A stretch of DNA of 64,000 nt from contig JAEMWC010000628.1 of NCBI GenBank assembly GCA_016490735.1, positions 1 to 64,000 of the forward strand. The letters run 5' to 3'. A model generated the notes under the pieces. The model did not search any database and was not told the origin of the DNA. It worked only from the letters and a program-made list of their open reading frames with translations. Shown one piece after another: positions 42,661 to 54,900 of the stretch; within the stretch, counting starts at the first letter, position 1, and each line of letters opens with the position of its first letter. The DNA comes from Pachyseris speciosa. Its lineage: Eukaryota; Cnidaria; Anthozoa; Scleractinia; Pachyseridae. The position numbers were made by a program, and so were the translations under genes.

Positions 42661-43090
42661 GAGAGCGGTTAATGGAATTATACTGTATCACAGTGAGTGT
42701 GACAACCTATCTTAGTATTCCTATTAACGATAAATTGGTGCTTCATTTTTATAGATCCTGTAAGTTTGTGCAAAGCCACTGGTACACAAGGATGTAAAAT
42801 TGAAAACACTTACAACTGCGAGGGGACAGATTCAGCAACCCGTATTTCGGAAGGAATTCCAACAACGACTACAGCCTTGTACGTTGTTAGTAGATTCTAC
42901 TTAAACTAAATCAGTTCTTGTATCCGTTCTATGGACTCTATATAAACTTTGGAGTTTGGGTGTTACTGGAAAGGTCAGTAACCTGAAACAGATTCTCTTT
43001 CTTATTAGTGGACTTTCCAGTGAAATTTTGATTCTTTGCCTTTTACTTCTACGTTGATACTCGACTTTTGAACTGTCATTCACTTCCCAT
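42661..43090. other. Non-coding, no feature recognised
   Basis: No coding or repeat that I can name. It may be more LINE sequence on the plus strand. Confidence 0.4.
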
Positions 43091-43690
43091 TGATCGCGAG
43101 GCATGTCATCGCTGAGGCCACGTAGAGCACAGACTATACTTAAACATTTCCGGCGTGATGACGTCAGTTTGCATTCATTTGTACACAGCATTATTTTTGT
43201 TAAAGAAGCCAAAAGGTTGGTATTAACAAAGTCTGGATTCATGTTGAACCTACATGCGTGGAATTGTCTCCCATCGCAAATATGTAATCTACCAAAACTG
43301 GCGTTCAAGAAATCAGTTCGCAAAGCTTTATTCGCAGCTTTAGAAGGCAAGGAGGATTATATTGAGGCACCTAATTTACTATCCAAAATTAATTTATATT
43401 TTACGTAACCTTTTGTAACCATTTATTGTTACTGTCTTCGCCTGTTTAGTTTGTTTAGTTTATTAAGCTACCTATTATTAATCAATTATGTAACCATATT
43501 TATTTCCGGATGCTAACGATTGTATTTATTCATAGTTTATTCTTGTCATTGTTCATAGCCTGTTATTTGAAGCTTACAAATTGATTTTTTTTTCCTGCAC
43601 AACTCGCCTCGACTAGCTAACGCTATATGCGAGTTATACATGTTCTTCTTTTAATTGTTAAATATTAATACAGTTTATTGTTGTTGTTGT
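43091..43690 (+). mobile_element. LINE 3' fragment, plus strand
   Basis: The frame 43,103-43,408 ends with SGFMLNLHAWNCLPSQICNL and FKKSVRKALFAALEG, the WNxLPxxI-type C-terminus of CR1/L2-like reverse-transcriptase ORFs. A 3' UTR follows to a (TTG)n tail at 43,677-43,690. Confidence 0.6.
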
Positions 43691-44120
43691 AAACATAAAT
43701 CTGATTTCTCCAAGAATCTTCGAAGAGACATACACATCGTCCTTCGTTTCTTTTTTTTTTTTTTCTAATGTTTCGTTGTTTTTAACCTGCGGTGAATTAC
43801 TTTACGCTTTCCTTTGGAAGTAGTTTGGACTCAAGAATATTTGTTTGTTAGTTGGTTGTTTTTCCAAACTATTTTGTGTAAAATGACGCTATTATGTAGC
43901 TCCGCGTTCCGATTGATTTCATGTTGACTAAACTAATCTCTCAGGTTTGTACTCCTTTTAACTTTTCTACGGACATTTGTGTCAAAGTGCTTAGCATTTT
44001 GTTTACTTTACGGCGGGATATGTTTGTTACTCATCTGATTTCTCCAGATTCTCCAAGAAAATTCACATATTCACGTCACCTTTCTATGCTCTTTCCTGCA
44101 CGACTGCCTAGGCGGGGCCG
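43691..44120 (-). repeat. Diverged inverted fragment related to the 4.1-kb element
   Basis: TCTCCAAGAATCTTCGAAGA near 43,707 and TTACTTTACGCTTTCC...GTAGTTTGGACTCAAGAATA near 43,797-43,840 match the reverse complement of about 37,990-38,365 in copy 1, with many differences. Confidence 0.55.
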
Positions 44121-44539
44121 GATGGGATGGTAATAAATGAAAGTAACGGCCCCTCACAAAGACCTTGGTTGTGTTGCTTGATCGCTTATGTCTACATCGC
44201 ACAGTTTTGACTTATGCAATTCAACCTAAACACCGCTTAATTTGGTCAACATCCTGTGCAAAAGTAAATTCATGGTCTTCGGGGTGTTTTTTCGTAATGT
44301 TTTAGTTTGTTTGTCTATTCTTGTTTTCCTTTTTTAGGTGAAATTCCAGTAGTATTAGGTGAGGAAAGGGATCCCCAAATACTGATAATTGGAGAGGCTT
44401 ATTAATGAGCGTCAATTTTATACTGTAGATCGAGGTGTCGTCAAATTTCATTTATTGACTTTGGGTATGAAAGCTCGCGCAAATCTCAAAGAAAAAAATT
44501 GTTCCTCGTGCAATGTTGAATAATGTAAGCAAAATTTTT

Positions 44540-44612
44540 AAGAACACTGCTTAAGTGCTTAAGTAGTGTTCATAACTGTTATGGTCACTCACATATTCAT
44601 TCTTTAATCCAC
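44540..44612 (+). mobile_element. SINE tail fragment
   Basis: AGTGTTCATAACTGTTATGG then TCACTCACATATTCATTC match the tail of the SINE at 46,899-47,065, without a tRNA-like head. Confidence 0.5.
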
Positions 44613-44614
44613 AG

Positions 44615-44615
44615 T

Positions 44616-44662
<47 letters not shown>

Positions 44663-46780
44663 TAATAAAAACTTTTATTTAAAGAGGGTAACACCTATTG
44701 CTATAAAAGTATTCTCCCTTGTGGCCCTCTAAAAAATAAATAAATAAAATAAATAAACAAATAAAGAAATAAATAAAGAAATAAATAAAGAAAGAAAGAA
44801 ATAAAAATTGAATAAAACTTACAACAATTAAGATCAAAAACCTACAGATAAGTAAAGGAGAATCTATTTACAAAGATATTTACAATGATATTAGAAATTT
44901 TAAAAATTTGAATATCTTTTTGACTTTAAAATTGTCCACCGTGTAAAATGGGGGCAGTGTTATTAATCAGTGTAGTTTTCATCGAGTTAAAAGAGGCCGT
45001 TGGATTTAAGTTAAGAGCATTGAAGTCTTTAATGGTGGAATAGAAGAATGTTCTCCTCGTTGCTTCGGTTCTTGGTTTCAATAGACGGTATGTTTTAGCT
45101 CTTGTGAGATAATTGTGCTCAAAAAGAAGGGTGTCCAAGCTTGCAATAAGGTATTCTGGTGCTCTTCCATCAATAACTTTCTTTAAAAGACCGAGTTTAC
45201 TGATCTTGAACATTTGATCTATTGGGAGCCACTTAGGCTTTTGAAAATTATCAAAAGACCGTTCATCCCAAGGACTGTCCAAGATTAATCGAGCGCAGCG
45301 TTTTTGAAGTTTAAACAGTTCGTCTAGGTTGGTTTGGCTACAATTGCTCCAAACAGTACAACAATACGTAAAAAGTGGTTTGATACTGGTATTGTAGAGA
45401 AGTAATCGATATTTGGTGGGGAGATATCTCCGAGCTCTTCCTAACCGCCGACCGGTTAGCTCAGTGGTAGAGCACCGGACTAGCGTGCGGGAGGTCGGTG
45501 GCTCAAACCCCGGTCGGACCAACACTCAGGGTCTTTAAATAATTGAGGAGATAGTGCTGCCTTTGTAATAACATCTGCAAATGGTTAGACTTTCTAGTCT
45601 TCTCGGATAAGGACGATAAACCGTAGGCCCCGTCTCACAACTCTTCATAATTGATTCTGTGGGACGTAAAAGAACCCACACACTGTTCGAAAAGAGTAGG
45701 GCACGTAGTTCCCGGTGTGATGGTCTATCTCTTATCTGATGATTAAATGCTCGGAGATATTAGCTGCACAAGCTACTCTAAAATCCGAGGGTAAATAATG
45801 TGATGTATGATGTATGTATCAGTTTCCGGCGCAGTATGTCAATATGTTCATCCAAGTGAGATGACTATCGATGTATACTCCTAAGACACCTTCTGACTTA
45901 ACCTTAGTAAGTTGCATGCCGTCAACTGAAAGGTCAAGAGTTTGTTTTGGAGATTTTCAATTTTCTGTCTGGTCGAGATTATACTGTATTTAGTCTTTGC
46001 TGGATGCATTTTCATTTTATTTTCCTTCGCCTTCTGCGATGCTGCGTCAATATCATGTCTAATTTTCTCCTCGACATCAACTAAGGTAGGCGCAGATGCA
46101 TAAAAGGGTCCAGTCATCAGCATAAATGTTAATGTTGTTCTTCAGTACTAAAGGCAGATCGTTTATGAAGAGAGAAAAAGGGCAGGACCAAGAATACTTC
46201 CCTGCGGTACACCGGATTGAATACCGAGCGGTTGAGAGAGTTTACCGTCGACACATACCTTCTGATACCTTCCGCTGAGGTAAGTTTCGAAACATTTGAG
46301 GGAGTTGCTGTTCAAGCCACAAATCTGAAGTTTCTTCAGCGGCAGTTTATGGTCTACAACGTCGAGAGCTTTGCGTAAATTGATCATAACAACACCTGTA
46401 AAAAGGCCTTTATCCATTGCCTCTAGCCATTCATTTGTAATTTTTACAAGGATGGTTTCGCAAGAGTGGTTAGCTCTAAGACCCGGTTGACATTTGTACA
46501 GTAGATAGTGGGTAGTGAGAAAAGCAATAAAGTGATTGCAAACATGTTCCTCGGGAATCTTCGAAGTGACGGGGAGGACCAATATAAGTCTTTAATTGTC
46601 AACATCGCTTTTACTCCCCTGTTTGTAAATCGGAGTAACACGAGCCAATTTGAGCTGAGCTTGGCAGAGTTCAAATATATGATTGTAATATAGGGCGTTT
46701 TCATTCAGTGAAAACCAGCCATATTGGTCTAGTGAAACAGAAGAAAGTACTTGCATGAAAATAGAATTCAATTCCCAGAG
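44615..46780 (-). mobile_element. CR1/L2-like LINE, minus strand, 5'-truncated, with SINE insertion
   Basis: Minus-strand order: RVTPIYKQGSKSDVDN near 46,600; KITNEWLEAMDKGLFTGVVM and SGVPQGSILGPALF (46,582-46,163); then a YADD-like region with KMKMHPAKTKYSIIS (46,123-45,881); SIKPLFTYCCTVWSNCSQTN and YLIASLDTLLFEHN down to 44,926. The 3' UTR ends in an (ATT)n tail (AATAAT on plus, 44,618-44,663). Frame breaks occur between segments. A tRNA-headed SINE is inserted at about 45,455-45,810. Confidence 0.8.
45450..45815 (+). mobile_element. tRNA-derived SINE inserted in the LINE
   Basis: The head is tRNA-like: A box TTAGCTCAGTGGTAGAGC and B box GGTGGCTCAAACCCC at 45,458-45,520. The body includes GGACGATAAACCGTAGGCCC and GGGACGTAAAAGAACCCACA, ending near 45,810. 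The orientation is opposite to the host LINE. It is not a functional tRNA gene because the head runs straight into the SINE body. Confidence 0.7.
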
Positions 46781-46898
46781 GTTTAGTTTGGAACACCAAC
46801 ATGGCCGCCTTGATGTGATGCGAAAACACTCTTTATTCATTCTCAGATATTCATCACTTATGGGTATATTGCGAACCAATAAGGTGACCAGCTCCCAG

Positions 46899-47065
46899 TC
46901 GGTTTGTTAGCTCAGTTGGAAGAGCACTGCACCGGTATCGCAGAGGTCGAGGGTTCTTATTCCTTATAAGCCTAAATTTTTTTGAGGCCTCATTTTAACT
47001 ACTACTTAAAAGTGTTCATAACTGCGATGATCACTCACATATTCATTCATTAATCCGCAGTTCAA
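46899..47065 (+). mobile_element. tRNA-derived SINE, second family
   Basis: The head is TTTGTTAGCTCAGTTGGAAGAGC with a B-box-like GGTCGAGGGTTCTTATTCC. The tail is GTGTTCATAACTGCGATGAT followed by CACTCACATATTCATTCATT and AATCCGCAGTT. Confidence 0.65.
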
Positions 47066-47780
47066 ATATATGATTATTTCATAGGTTCTGAGATTTATCC
47101 ACGAAAATCATAGTGAATAAAATTCTTACTGATTATACTAGTAGCCAACCAGGAGTACGAACGACAAAAAAATTGTTCGTCCAATCAGCTACGCGAACGA
47201 CAAAATTTCACTAATGATGAATGAACGTACTGAGGGGAACGTTACCCTAGAGCCGTTACACAAGAACCCGCGCGCTGTTAAAAATTTCCGAGGGAAGGTT
47301 TGTTTCTGTTTGCGTAGTTGAACAACTTATTTTAGAACATGAAAACACAAATACCGCTCAAAAAACTGGACGAGATGTAAGGTTTTTGAAAACGACGGAC
47401 GAACAAAGGAAAATTGAAGATATTCCAGCGGTTGAGGTGAATGAATACATTAGCGAATTTATCATCGCAATCCGCACAAAAGATAGCAACGAGTACGAGC
47501 CTACTTTGCTTCGAAGTTTAATGGCCAGCTTCGAACGCTTCTGAAACAACCTGTCCGTTGTCCTCCGACTCCCAGAATACCGTTAAGCAGTCCATGACAC
47601 CGTTCAGGGGAGCTGTTATTCAAGGTGTTAATTTTTCCATTCACATGAACACAGTAAATCAGTCTCCGACGCTTGCCACAAATCCGTCAAGGCCCGAAGC
47701 GGCGAAATGGAAATTTCTGAGGCCTTTAGAACTGGAAAGTGACTCTGATGATAACTATTTATAATAAATTTTTGATATAA
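47066..47780. other. Non-coding, no feature recognised
   Basis: Short ORFs only, at about 47,358-47,549 (minus) and 47,558-47,764 (plus). No domain is recognised in either. Confidence 0.4.
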
Positions 47781-47781
47781 C

Positions 47782-49025
47782 GCGCGCTCTGATTGGTTAA
47801 AACAGCGTACTTTATCAGAGTACAGATGCACGGCAGGCTACGGTCTCACGCAAATCGAGTCGACCCAAATGAAAAGTGGCCGATCAGTTTCTGAATTTTT
47901 CCTTCGGTTTTTATTTTGAGTGAGGCGTCTTATAAGACCCAGAAATCGAGTATGGAAACGAGCTCTTAGCCTCAATGGATTTGGAAGATGCTTCTGCAAG
48001 TAACACCACAAATAACAGCATGATATTAATATCACGGGTGCTTTCAGAATTAGAAGTTGCTGAAATTGTGCGAGTCGCGCAGCGACAAGGGCAATTTCAG
48101 CAACCTCTGGAAACACAAGTGATATTAACCCTTAATTTCACGAGGACTCATTCCAATTACGTGTTAAAAACAGAAGGGTAAATTTTTCTCAACAATGCTG
48201 AGGCACGTCGAAAAACAGTCAGCCAAGCGAAGTAAAAACACTTTCCTTCGCAAGCCAAACAAACAAACAACTCAACTACTTTTTAATTTGCGTCCAAAAC
48301 GAGTGTAGATGATTATTATTTACATCCAGTCGAGAGATAAATATGAGTTTCAGTCCTGAACAAAAGTAACAAAGATCAAACCAAATGTTCAAAGCTTCAA
48401 TTTATTTACCTGCGCTGGAGACTGAGGTTCCACCACTTGAAAATACACATCCACTTAAAAAAAGGCCTCCGTAAACAACAAACCGTTTGTCCCAACGGTT
48501 TCTACCGAGTTTGAGCTACTCGTTCCTCTCATTAATGGTAAACTGTTCTGTGAACCTTTTTTGGTGAGCTGCAAGATGCCATGGTAAAGTAAAAGCCCTT
48601 GAGGCGTTGAATCATTTTCTTTTTCAACCACACAATTCAGCTACGCCGGACTCCATCGAAGTCGATTCAAGTTTTAAGCTTTTCACGTGAAACCTCTTTT
48701 GCTATTCCGTTTATCACTCGGAAATTCATCTTGCTGAGTATCTTTTAAATCTAGCTCTTGATCTTTACAGCTTTTTTAGCGAATTTCAGCTAGATTTTAC
48801 TGAACAATTTGCTTTTCGATCCCGATTTTAGGCCAAAAAACTACTCGCGACTACTCGCACTTTGATGGTTTCCGAACTTAGATGATTTGACATTTTGACA
48901 GCTTTGGTCTGTTTCAACCAATAAAATGTTTTGAACCATTCTAACAAGGATTGTGATTGGTCTGTTTTAGCGTACCTTATCAGAGTACAGATGTACGGAG
49001 GGTGTACGGCTGACGCCACTCGTAC
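47782..49025. repeat. Repeat region: two direct copies of a TTATCAGAGTACAGATG motif flanking a diverged 4.1-kb-element fragment
   Basis: CTGATTGGTTAAAACAGCGT...TTATCAGAGTACAGATG at 47,791-47,827 recurs as GTGATTGGTCTGTTTTAGCG...TTATCAGAGTACAGATG near 48,953-48,991. Between them 48,130-48,620 is a diverged direct copy of about 39,030-39,570 (shared GAGGACTCATT, CGAAAAACAGTCAGCCAAGC, TACCGAGTTTGAGCTACTCG-type blocks). Confidence 0.6.
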
Positions 49026-49099
49026 GATTTGGAAAATAAAGTTTTCCGAAAATTTTAGCCGAATGCGTGGGGAAATTAAGAAATTCTTTATTATAAAAC

Positions 49100-49281
49100 A
49101 AATAAAGAAGCCTCGCCTGTGATCTGTTCTTTTGTAAAGCACTTAGGAAGCGGATAGAGCACTCGAGAAGTAGGGAAAACACTCGACTACGTCTCGTGTT
49201 TCCCCTACACTTCTTTCGTGCTCTATCCGCTTCCTGCGTGCTTTACAACAGAACAGATCACAGGCGAGGCTTCTTTATTTG
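49100..49281. repeat. Long hairpin (MITE-like), about 80-bp arms
   Basis: CAAATAAAGAAGCCTCGCCT...GAAGCGGATAGAGCACTCGA pairs with the reverse complement ending ...AGGCGAGGCTTCTTTATTTG. A few mismatches and a short loop. Confidence 0.9.
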
Positions 49282-50100
49282 TTAAATACATGATATATGA
49301 TGAACACAGTAAGTGTTACGATACGATCTTCACATGTGATCTAAGACTATATTTTATTATGATTTCAAATATGTAACATAAGATATGTAGTTTTTATCTT
49401 ATGATGAATAAAGACATTTATTATTATTATTATTATTATTATCATCATCATTATCATTATTATTATAATATGTTATAGCGGAGGTCTGCGCGCCGAAGGC
49501 GCGCGCACTGATCACCATGGTTAAAGTGGCCGAACACAGTTTTCAAGTACCTATACCTAAGGCACCATTATTTTTTACCTAGTTATGCTTGGGCGCCCAT
49601 TTTTTGCAAGATTGAAGTTTAACCACAGAAGGGTTTATTTTCGCACATTTGTCAAAGGTGCGTGCTTTTGCCATGGCAACGGGGCTGGTTAGAAACAAAG
49701 CTTAAAAAATGTTTTTTGTTCATTAAAAAAATCCAGTCGTTAGATTTTTTTCATTATTTGCTAATTACGAATTCACATAAAATCCCTTCTGTCAACACTG
49801 TTCTAATAAAATTTTGACAGAGACAATTTTTGCAATTCACCTTTTATTGTTTTCACTCCATATTCTGTATTATTAAAAATTCCCTCTGTTACATTTCAGA
49901 TTTTTTGTAATAGATCATTTACGTAGTTTCTGAAGTATTTTGTTGCCAAATTTCTTGAAATTCTAACGACTAGATCCTTAGAAATCGGCATTTTTCTCGC
50001 AAAAGCCGCAAAAGCACTCAGTCTCAGTATTTCCATCAACTGCGCATGTGCAGCATTTAGCTGGGTTCCTTCATTCGTTTCTCTCATCATTCGAAAAACA
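49282..50100. other. Non-coding: (ATT)n tail and a hairpin terminus
   Basis: (ATT)n with ATC variants at 49,418-49,465. TTATAGCGGAG followed by the hairpin GCGCGCCgaaGGCGCGC at 49,474-49,505 resembles the inverted end of the 4.1-kb element (TTATAGCGGAGCTCC plus hairpin). No gene is seen. Confidence 0.5.
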
Positions 50101-50140
50101 AACAACGTTAAGTTACTGATTATGCCGCCCTATCTCTTTA

Positions 50141-50430
50141 TTATGGTAATCTTCCGTTGAAATGGTTGAGGATTCGGTGGAGTACAACTGGGTCAGCAGT
50201 ACCACATACTCGACGACGAACAGATGAGCCGCCTAAAGCTGTTGGTGGATTTGCCAGAATGGCAAGAAGGCCTTGTTCGCCATGCTTTTCATACAGTTCT
50301 CGAAGGTGCTGGTAACCGATGCCAGAGTCAGCGAGCTTCTTGGCTAATCGCTTTTTCATTACACCAGTGTCAGAAGAATTACACAAATTGCCTTGAAAGG
50401 ATTGCTGAAGGGCATAACTGCGGTCAAAAC
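50141..50430 (-). pseudogene. Possible C-terminal exon/fragment of exonuclease-type transposon protein
   Basis: The minus-strand frame reads GVMKKRLAKKLADSGIGYQH, LRELYEKHGEQGLLAILANP and VVLHRILNHFNG to a stop at 50141. The helical K-L-A-x-S-G-x-x-x-x-H-L pattern is what I recall at the C-termini of cnidarian transposon proteins carrying a DEDDh exonuclease, like that at 58,284-59,805. It could be a remote last exon of that gene or a separate fragment. Evidence is by memory of pattern only. Confidence 0.3.
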
Positions 50431-50811
50431 GCGTTACAAACTAAATTGTGTCATTATATTTTCGGAAAATTCAGAGCAATTACTTAAATTCAAGCGAAAA
50501 ATCGCTTATTTTAACAAATAAAATTGCTATATCAGTCGGAATCATTAATTTAAACCAAGGAATGTTTGAAGTTTCAACCGAAAACATTAAAGATTTGGCA
50601 GAAAAGTACATTTACATTTTGCACGGAATTTGAAAATCGCGCCTTTATACAGGAGTGAATTTTATTTATTAACTCGGAATCTTAAAATCGTGCTAAAATT
50701 TAGAAGAAGGAATTCTTATATTACTCGGAAGCGCAAATTTTCTCAGCACAAATCAATGGTTTCACTTAACGCAGATTTTCCTAATTTTGGAACCGCTTAA
50801 AAACCAATTGA

Positions 50812-51505
50812 CCCTTCCGAATTTCGGAAACCCGTACTAACGCCAAGACGTTTCCGAATTTCGGAAGCCCCTAATATAACACCAAGAGGTTTCCGAATTT
50901 CGGAACCCACTAACAACATCAAGACGTTTCCGAATTTCGGAAGCTCCTAATAACACCAAGACGTTTCCGAATTTCGGAAGCCCTTACCAACACCAAGCCG
51001 TTTCCGAATTTCGGAAACCCCTACCTGCACCAAGCCTTTTCCGAATTTCGGAAGCCCCTAATAACGCCAAGACGTTTCCGAATTTCGGAAGCCCTTGCCA
51101 ACACCAAGCCGTTTCCGAATTTCGGAAGCCTCTACCTGCACCAAGACGTTTCCGAATTTCGGAAGCCCCTAATAACGCCAAGACGTTTCCGAATTTCGGA
51201 AGCCCTTACCAACACCAAGACGTTTCCGAATTTCGGAAGCCCTTTACCAACACCAAGCAGTTTCCGAATTTCGGAAGCCCCTACCTGCACCAAGACGTTT
51301 CCGAATTTCGGAAACCCCTAATAACGCCAAGACGTTTCCGAATTTCGGAAGCCCCTACTAACACCAAGATCTTTCCGAATTTCGGAAACCCCTACCAACA
51401 CAAAGACGTTTCAGAATTTCGGAACTCACTCACAACGCCAAGATGTTTCCGAATTTCGGAAGCCCCTACATACACTAAGACCGGTTTCAGAATTTCGGAA
51501 CCCGG
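50812..51505. repeat. Minisatellite of about 37 bp, about 19 copies, with palindromic core
   Basis: Each unit has TTTCCGAATTTCGGAA followed by GCCCCTAnnAACnCCAAGAC-type sequence. The core is almost perfectly palindromic. Spacing is 35-38 bp throughout. Confidence 0.95.
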
Positions 51506-51944
51506 ACTATGAGTTCCCCAAATATGTTACAGAGTATTTATCCTCCGGTTATGATCGGAATAAATGGATTTGGTGTTGAAAATATATCTGAAAATAAAAT
51601 CAAATACCACCGGCTCACAATTTACTCGAAAGTGTAAACGGGATCCCAGATCCCGAATGAAGGTACACACGAAAAATGTCAAAAGACTGCTGAATTAACG
51701 TATTTCGACCCCTTCAGCTACCGTATTTATTAAAATTTTCACGGAAGTCTGTTTTTGGAAATTTTCTTTTGCTAATTGCTACATTAATTATTCGTCTAAT
51801 CAACAAGAGCAAAACTTAAATGTTGAAAATTTTTATCCCCGAGCGTTTACAGTAACCTGAACTGAACGCCTCATTTCACACACGCACGATTGTTCGTTGA
51901 ACTGAAAAGAATACCATGTAAAAATCTAGCTTAGACAACCAAAG
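51506..51944. other. Non-coding, no feature recognised
   Basis: Unique-looking AT-rich sequence between the minisatellite and copy 2 of the 4.1-kb element. Confidence 0.4.
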
Positions 51945-54900
51945 TTAATATATATATTTAGCCAAGCCTAAAAGCGGAGCTCCAAAAGCATTCTTTTTCT
52001 ACTGGCATTTACATATAGTCTGCTTGTCATATCACCCATCTGACCTCACTCAAGCTACAGACCCAATGCGGTAGAAAATAGTATGGAAAAGTGATCTGAG
52101 CCAGTGGCACAGTGGATTTGGACCCCACGTGGATTTGCACCCTCCAGTCCAGATCTGCTTGTGGATCAGATTTCGACCCCTAGTCCAGAACTGCTAGCAG
52201 ATATGAATCCCCTTTTACGAATTTGGACCCCCACCCCTCCTAAAAACAAGCGTTCTATTGAGTAAGGTAATAAAAATTCCTTTCCAAACTGAGTTTGGAG
52301 ATGTTAAAAAAGCAAAATAAAAATATTGAGGTAGGTTTTTTTAAAAATAATCTTTAATACCTTGTGTAAAAAAGAACCTGCAAAGCTAGTTTTCATCTAT
52401 AAATTTTTAAAACAAAACATTTCTTAACATCTTAGAGCAATACCTAAGGACAGGTCTGTTTCCCCGTTCAACTGTAGGCAACTTAGTTACATACTTAACT
52501 ACTTAGGTATGGTTTAGAGCCACTAGAAATTGGTGGAGAAGCCTGGTGATTGCTCCTTGGAATCAGTATCACATCAGATATATAGTGATTCAGATCATCA
52601 CTTCATAATGAATGCAATTTCAATTATCCACATCCTCCCATGAGACAGTCAGAAATTGGAAATTGTGTATCCTCTGGATATATGTATGCCTCACAAAAAT
52701 TATGAAAGAAAGATACATGGAAATCAATAAAAATATTTAGATGCCATGAATTAAGACCAAGATATTTATTTTGATCAATTACTTCTTGACCTTACTATCA
52801 CAAAAAAAAAACTGCTTGCTAACATTAAGCTCATCACTCAATGCACCTACAGTGTTTTCAAAAAGAAATGCAGCTGCTCTTCTGGCCAGTTAAGTGCAAG
52901 ACCAAACAACTTGATAATAATATTTTGGGCATTTGGTTGATACCACTATCAAGGTGATTCATCAAAGCAAAAGTGCTGGAAATCCGTTAGCCATCTTAAC
53001 TTGATCTTAACATACTTCATCAAACATCAGAGATTCCATTAAACATTAATGCCAAATGTCATCCAAACATCCCACAAGATTGGTGTGACCAGCTACTAAT
53101 AAAATTAATTGAAAGACTGTATGCAGGAGGAGGAAGTCCAAAGGATGTGTACATTGATGAGAAAGAGCTTACTTTAAGTTTAATTTTAAGTTTTAAGTTT
53201 AATAATACTTTGTCATGTGAATACAACTAAGTTGATACAAAACAAAAAAGGGCATGACTGGAGAATAATTGGGAGAAACTAAATTCCCATACAAAGAATA
53301 TTATCTAATATTACACATTCTAAAAACTAAGAGGTGAAATTTAAACGTGGCCCAAAGCTAACCTAATCAAATTAAATCAAATACTTGTCTCTTACAAGTC
53401 ACCCCTGATTTGAGATTGAGACTAAAAATCATGAAGTAATCCAAAGCAAACCTAATTAAATTACATACTTGTCACTCACAAGCTACATCTGATTTAAAAT
53501 TGACACCAATAATGTAATAGATAGGACTTAAAACTGCTTAAAGAAGGTGCATGCATGATGTTCGATGGAACACCATTCCAGTCTATTATGTAGCGATTAA
53601 AAAAGAAAAGCTGAAGGCCATATATATATTTAGCCATGCCAAGCCTAGAATCGGAGCTGCACACTCTCACCGAGCAACTTCGCAAGAGTTTATTTGGGCC
53701 AGTTTAATTTGTGTCCAAAACAATTGAGCAGCAGCAGGGAAAACGAAGAGTTTTCGATAGTAAACGTTTGCAAAAAAGAACAAAAAAAAAAAGACGGACA
53801 TTCTTGAGTCTAACTACTTTGAGATGAAAGCGTAAAGGGATTCAAAGCGGATCAAAAAAAAAAAAAAACAAAACAAAACAAAACAAAAACACTGCAAGCG
53901 AACAAAGTACGATGCCGGCGAGTGTTTGCTCGAAGAAGGAGAAGGTGGAGAAATTAAACAAGACTAGCTAGTAATTAAAATAGCTTGTAATTATAAAGCT
54001 AGGAAAATCGGTATTTATTTTGACATAAATGCCCCTAGAAAAAAAAATAAAGGGTACAAACTCTTCGTTTACAGCAGTCAACAGGAATTGACCGCGGTTC
54101 AGAAACAATATAACAACAAACATAAGACTTATTACAAGAAAACAAAGCACAATATGAATAATATTTCTTCGAAGATTCCTGGAGAAGGTGCAGAAATTGG
54201 ACAGGTAACAAAACTATCTTGTATTAAGCTAGAAAATTTCCTTAGCAGATTTGACATAAATGTCCGTAGAAAAGACAAAAAAGAGGTCCGTACCTGATCG
54301 TTTAGAGCAGTCAACAGGAATCACTGAGACAGCAATCACTCGGAATGCGACAGAGCTGAATAATAGAGCCATTTCCCACAAAATCTTTCCTTGGCTTACA
54401 CAAAACACTTAAGTGCTTTGATGGTTTTACTGTTACTTCCCATGTCTTCCGAAGAACCTTCTTCAATTAATGATTCTCAGTGGCAAAACATCATCCAGAT
54501 AACGAAGAAAGCGCTTGCCAAACCAAACGAGCATTTCTCTCGCAGACCCGTCCACTTTAAAATTTATCAAAACCAGCCAGCCAGTCAACCCATTTCGCTG
54601 TTTTTAACATACAAACGCTGATTCTTACCGGTTCAAACAAACGACATGTTTAAAGACAGCGAAACTTAATTGTTGTTTACAGGCTGCTTTCGACGAAGAT
54701 CTCTTAAAGACTTGACGAAGTGAAGCGCGCTGGGTTTTGACTGTTTTGGCAGCATTTTGACAACTTGATGTCAGATTTTGAGAAGTGCACATGCACATGC
54801 ATTTCATCGGATTTTTTATTTTTACTCGAGCTCGAGTCTCCCCCTTTAATGCTTAATTTTACGAGGACTCATTGCGATTACGTGTTGATAAGATAAGGGC

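Noticed and set aside
45458..45530. Functional tRNA gene
   Set aside because: A and B boxes are present, but the sequence continues directly into a SINE body and sits inside a LINE.
50812..51505. Regularly spaced palindromic repeats resembling a CRISPR array
   Set aside because: The sequence between palindromes is itself repeated (CCCTA..AACACCAAG), so there are no unique spacers. The context is eukaryotic and has no cas genes. It is a minisatellite.
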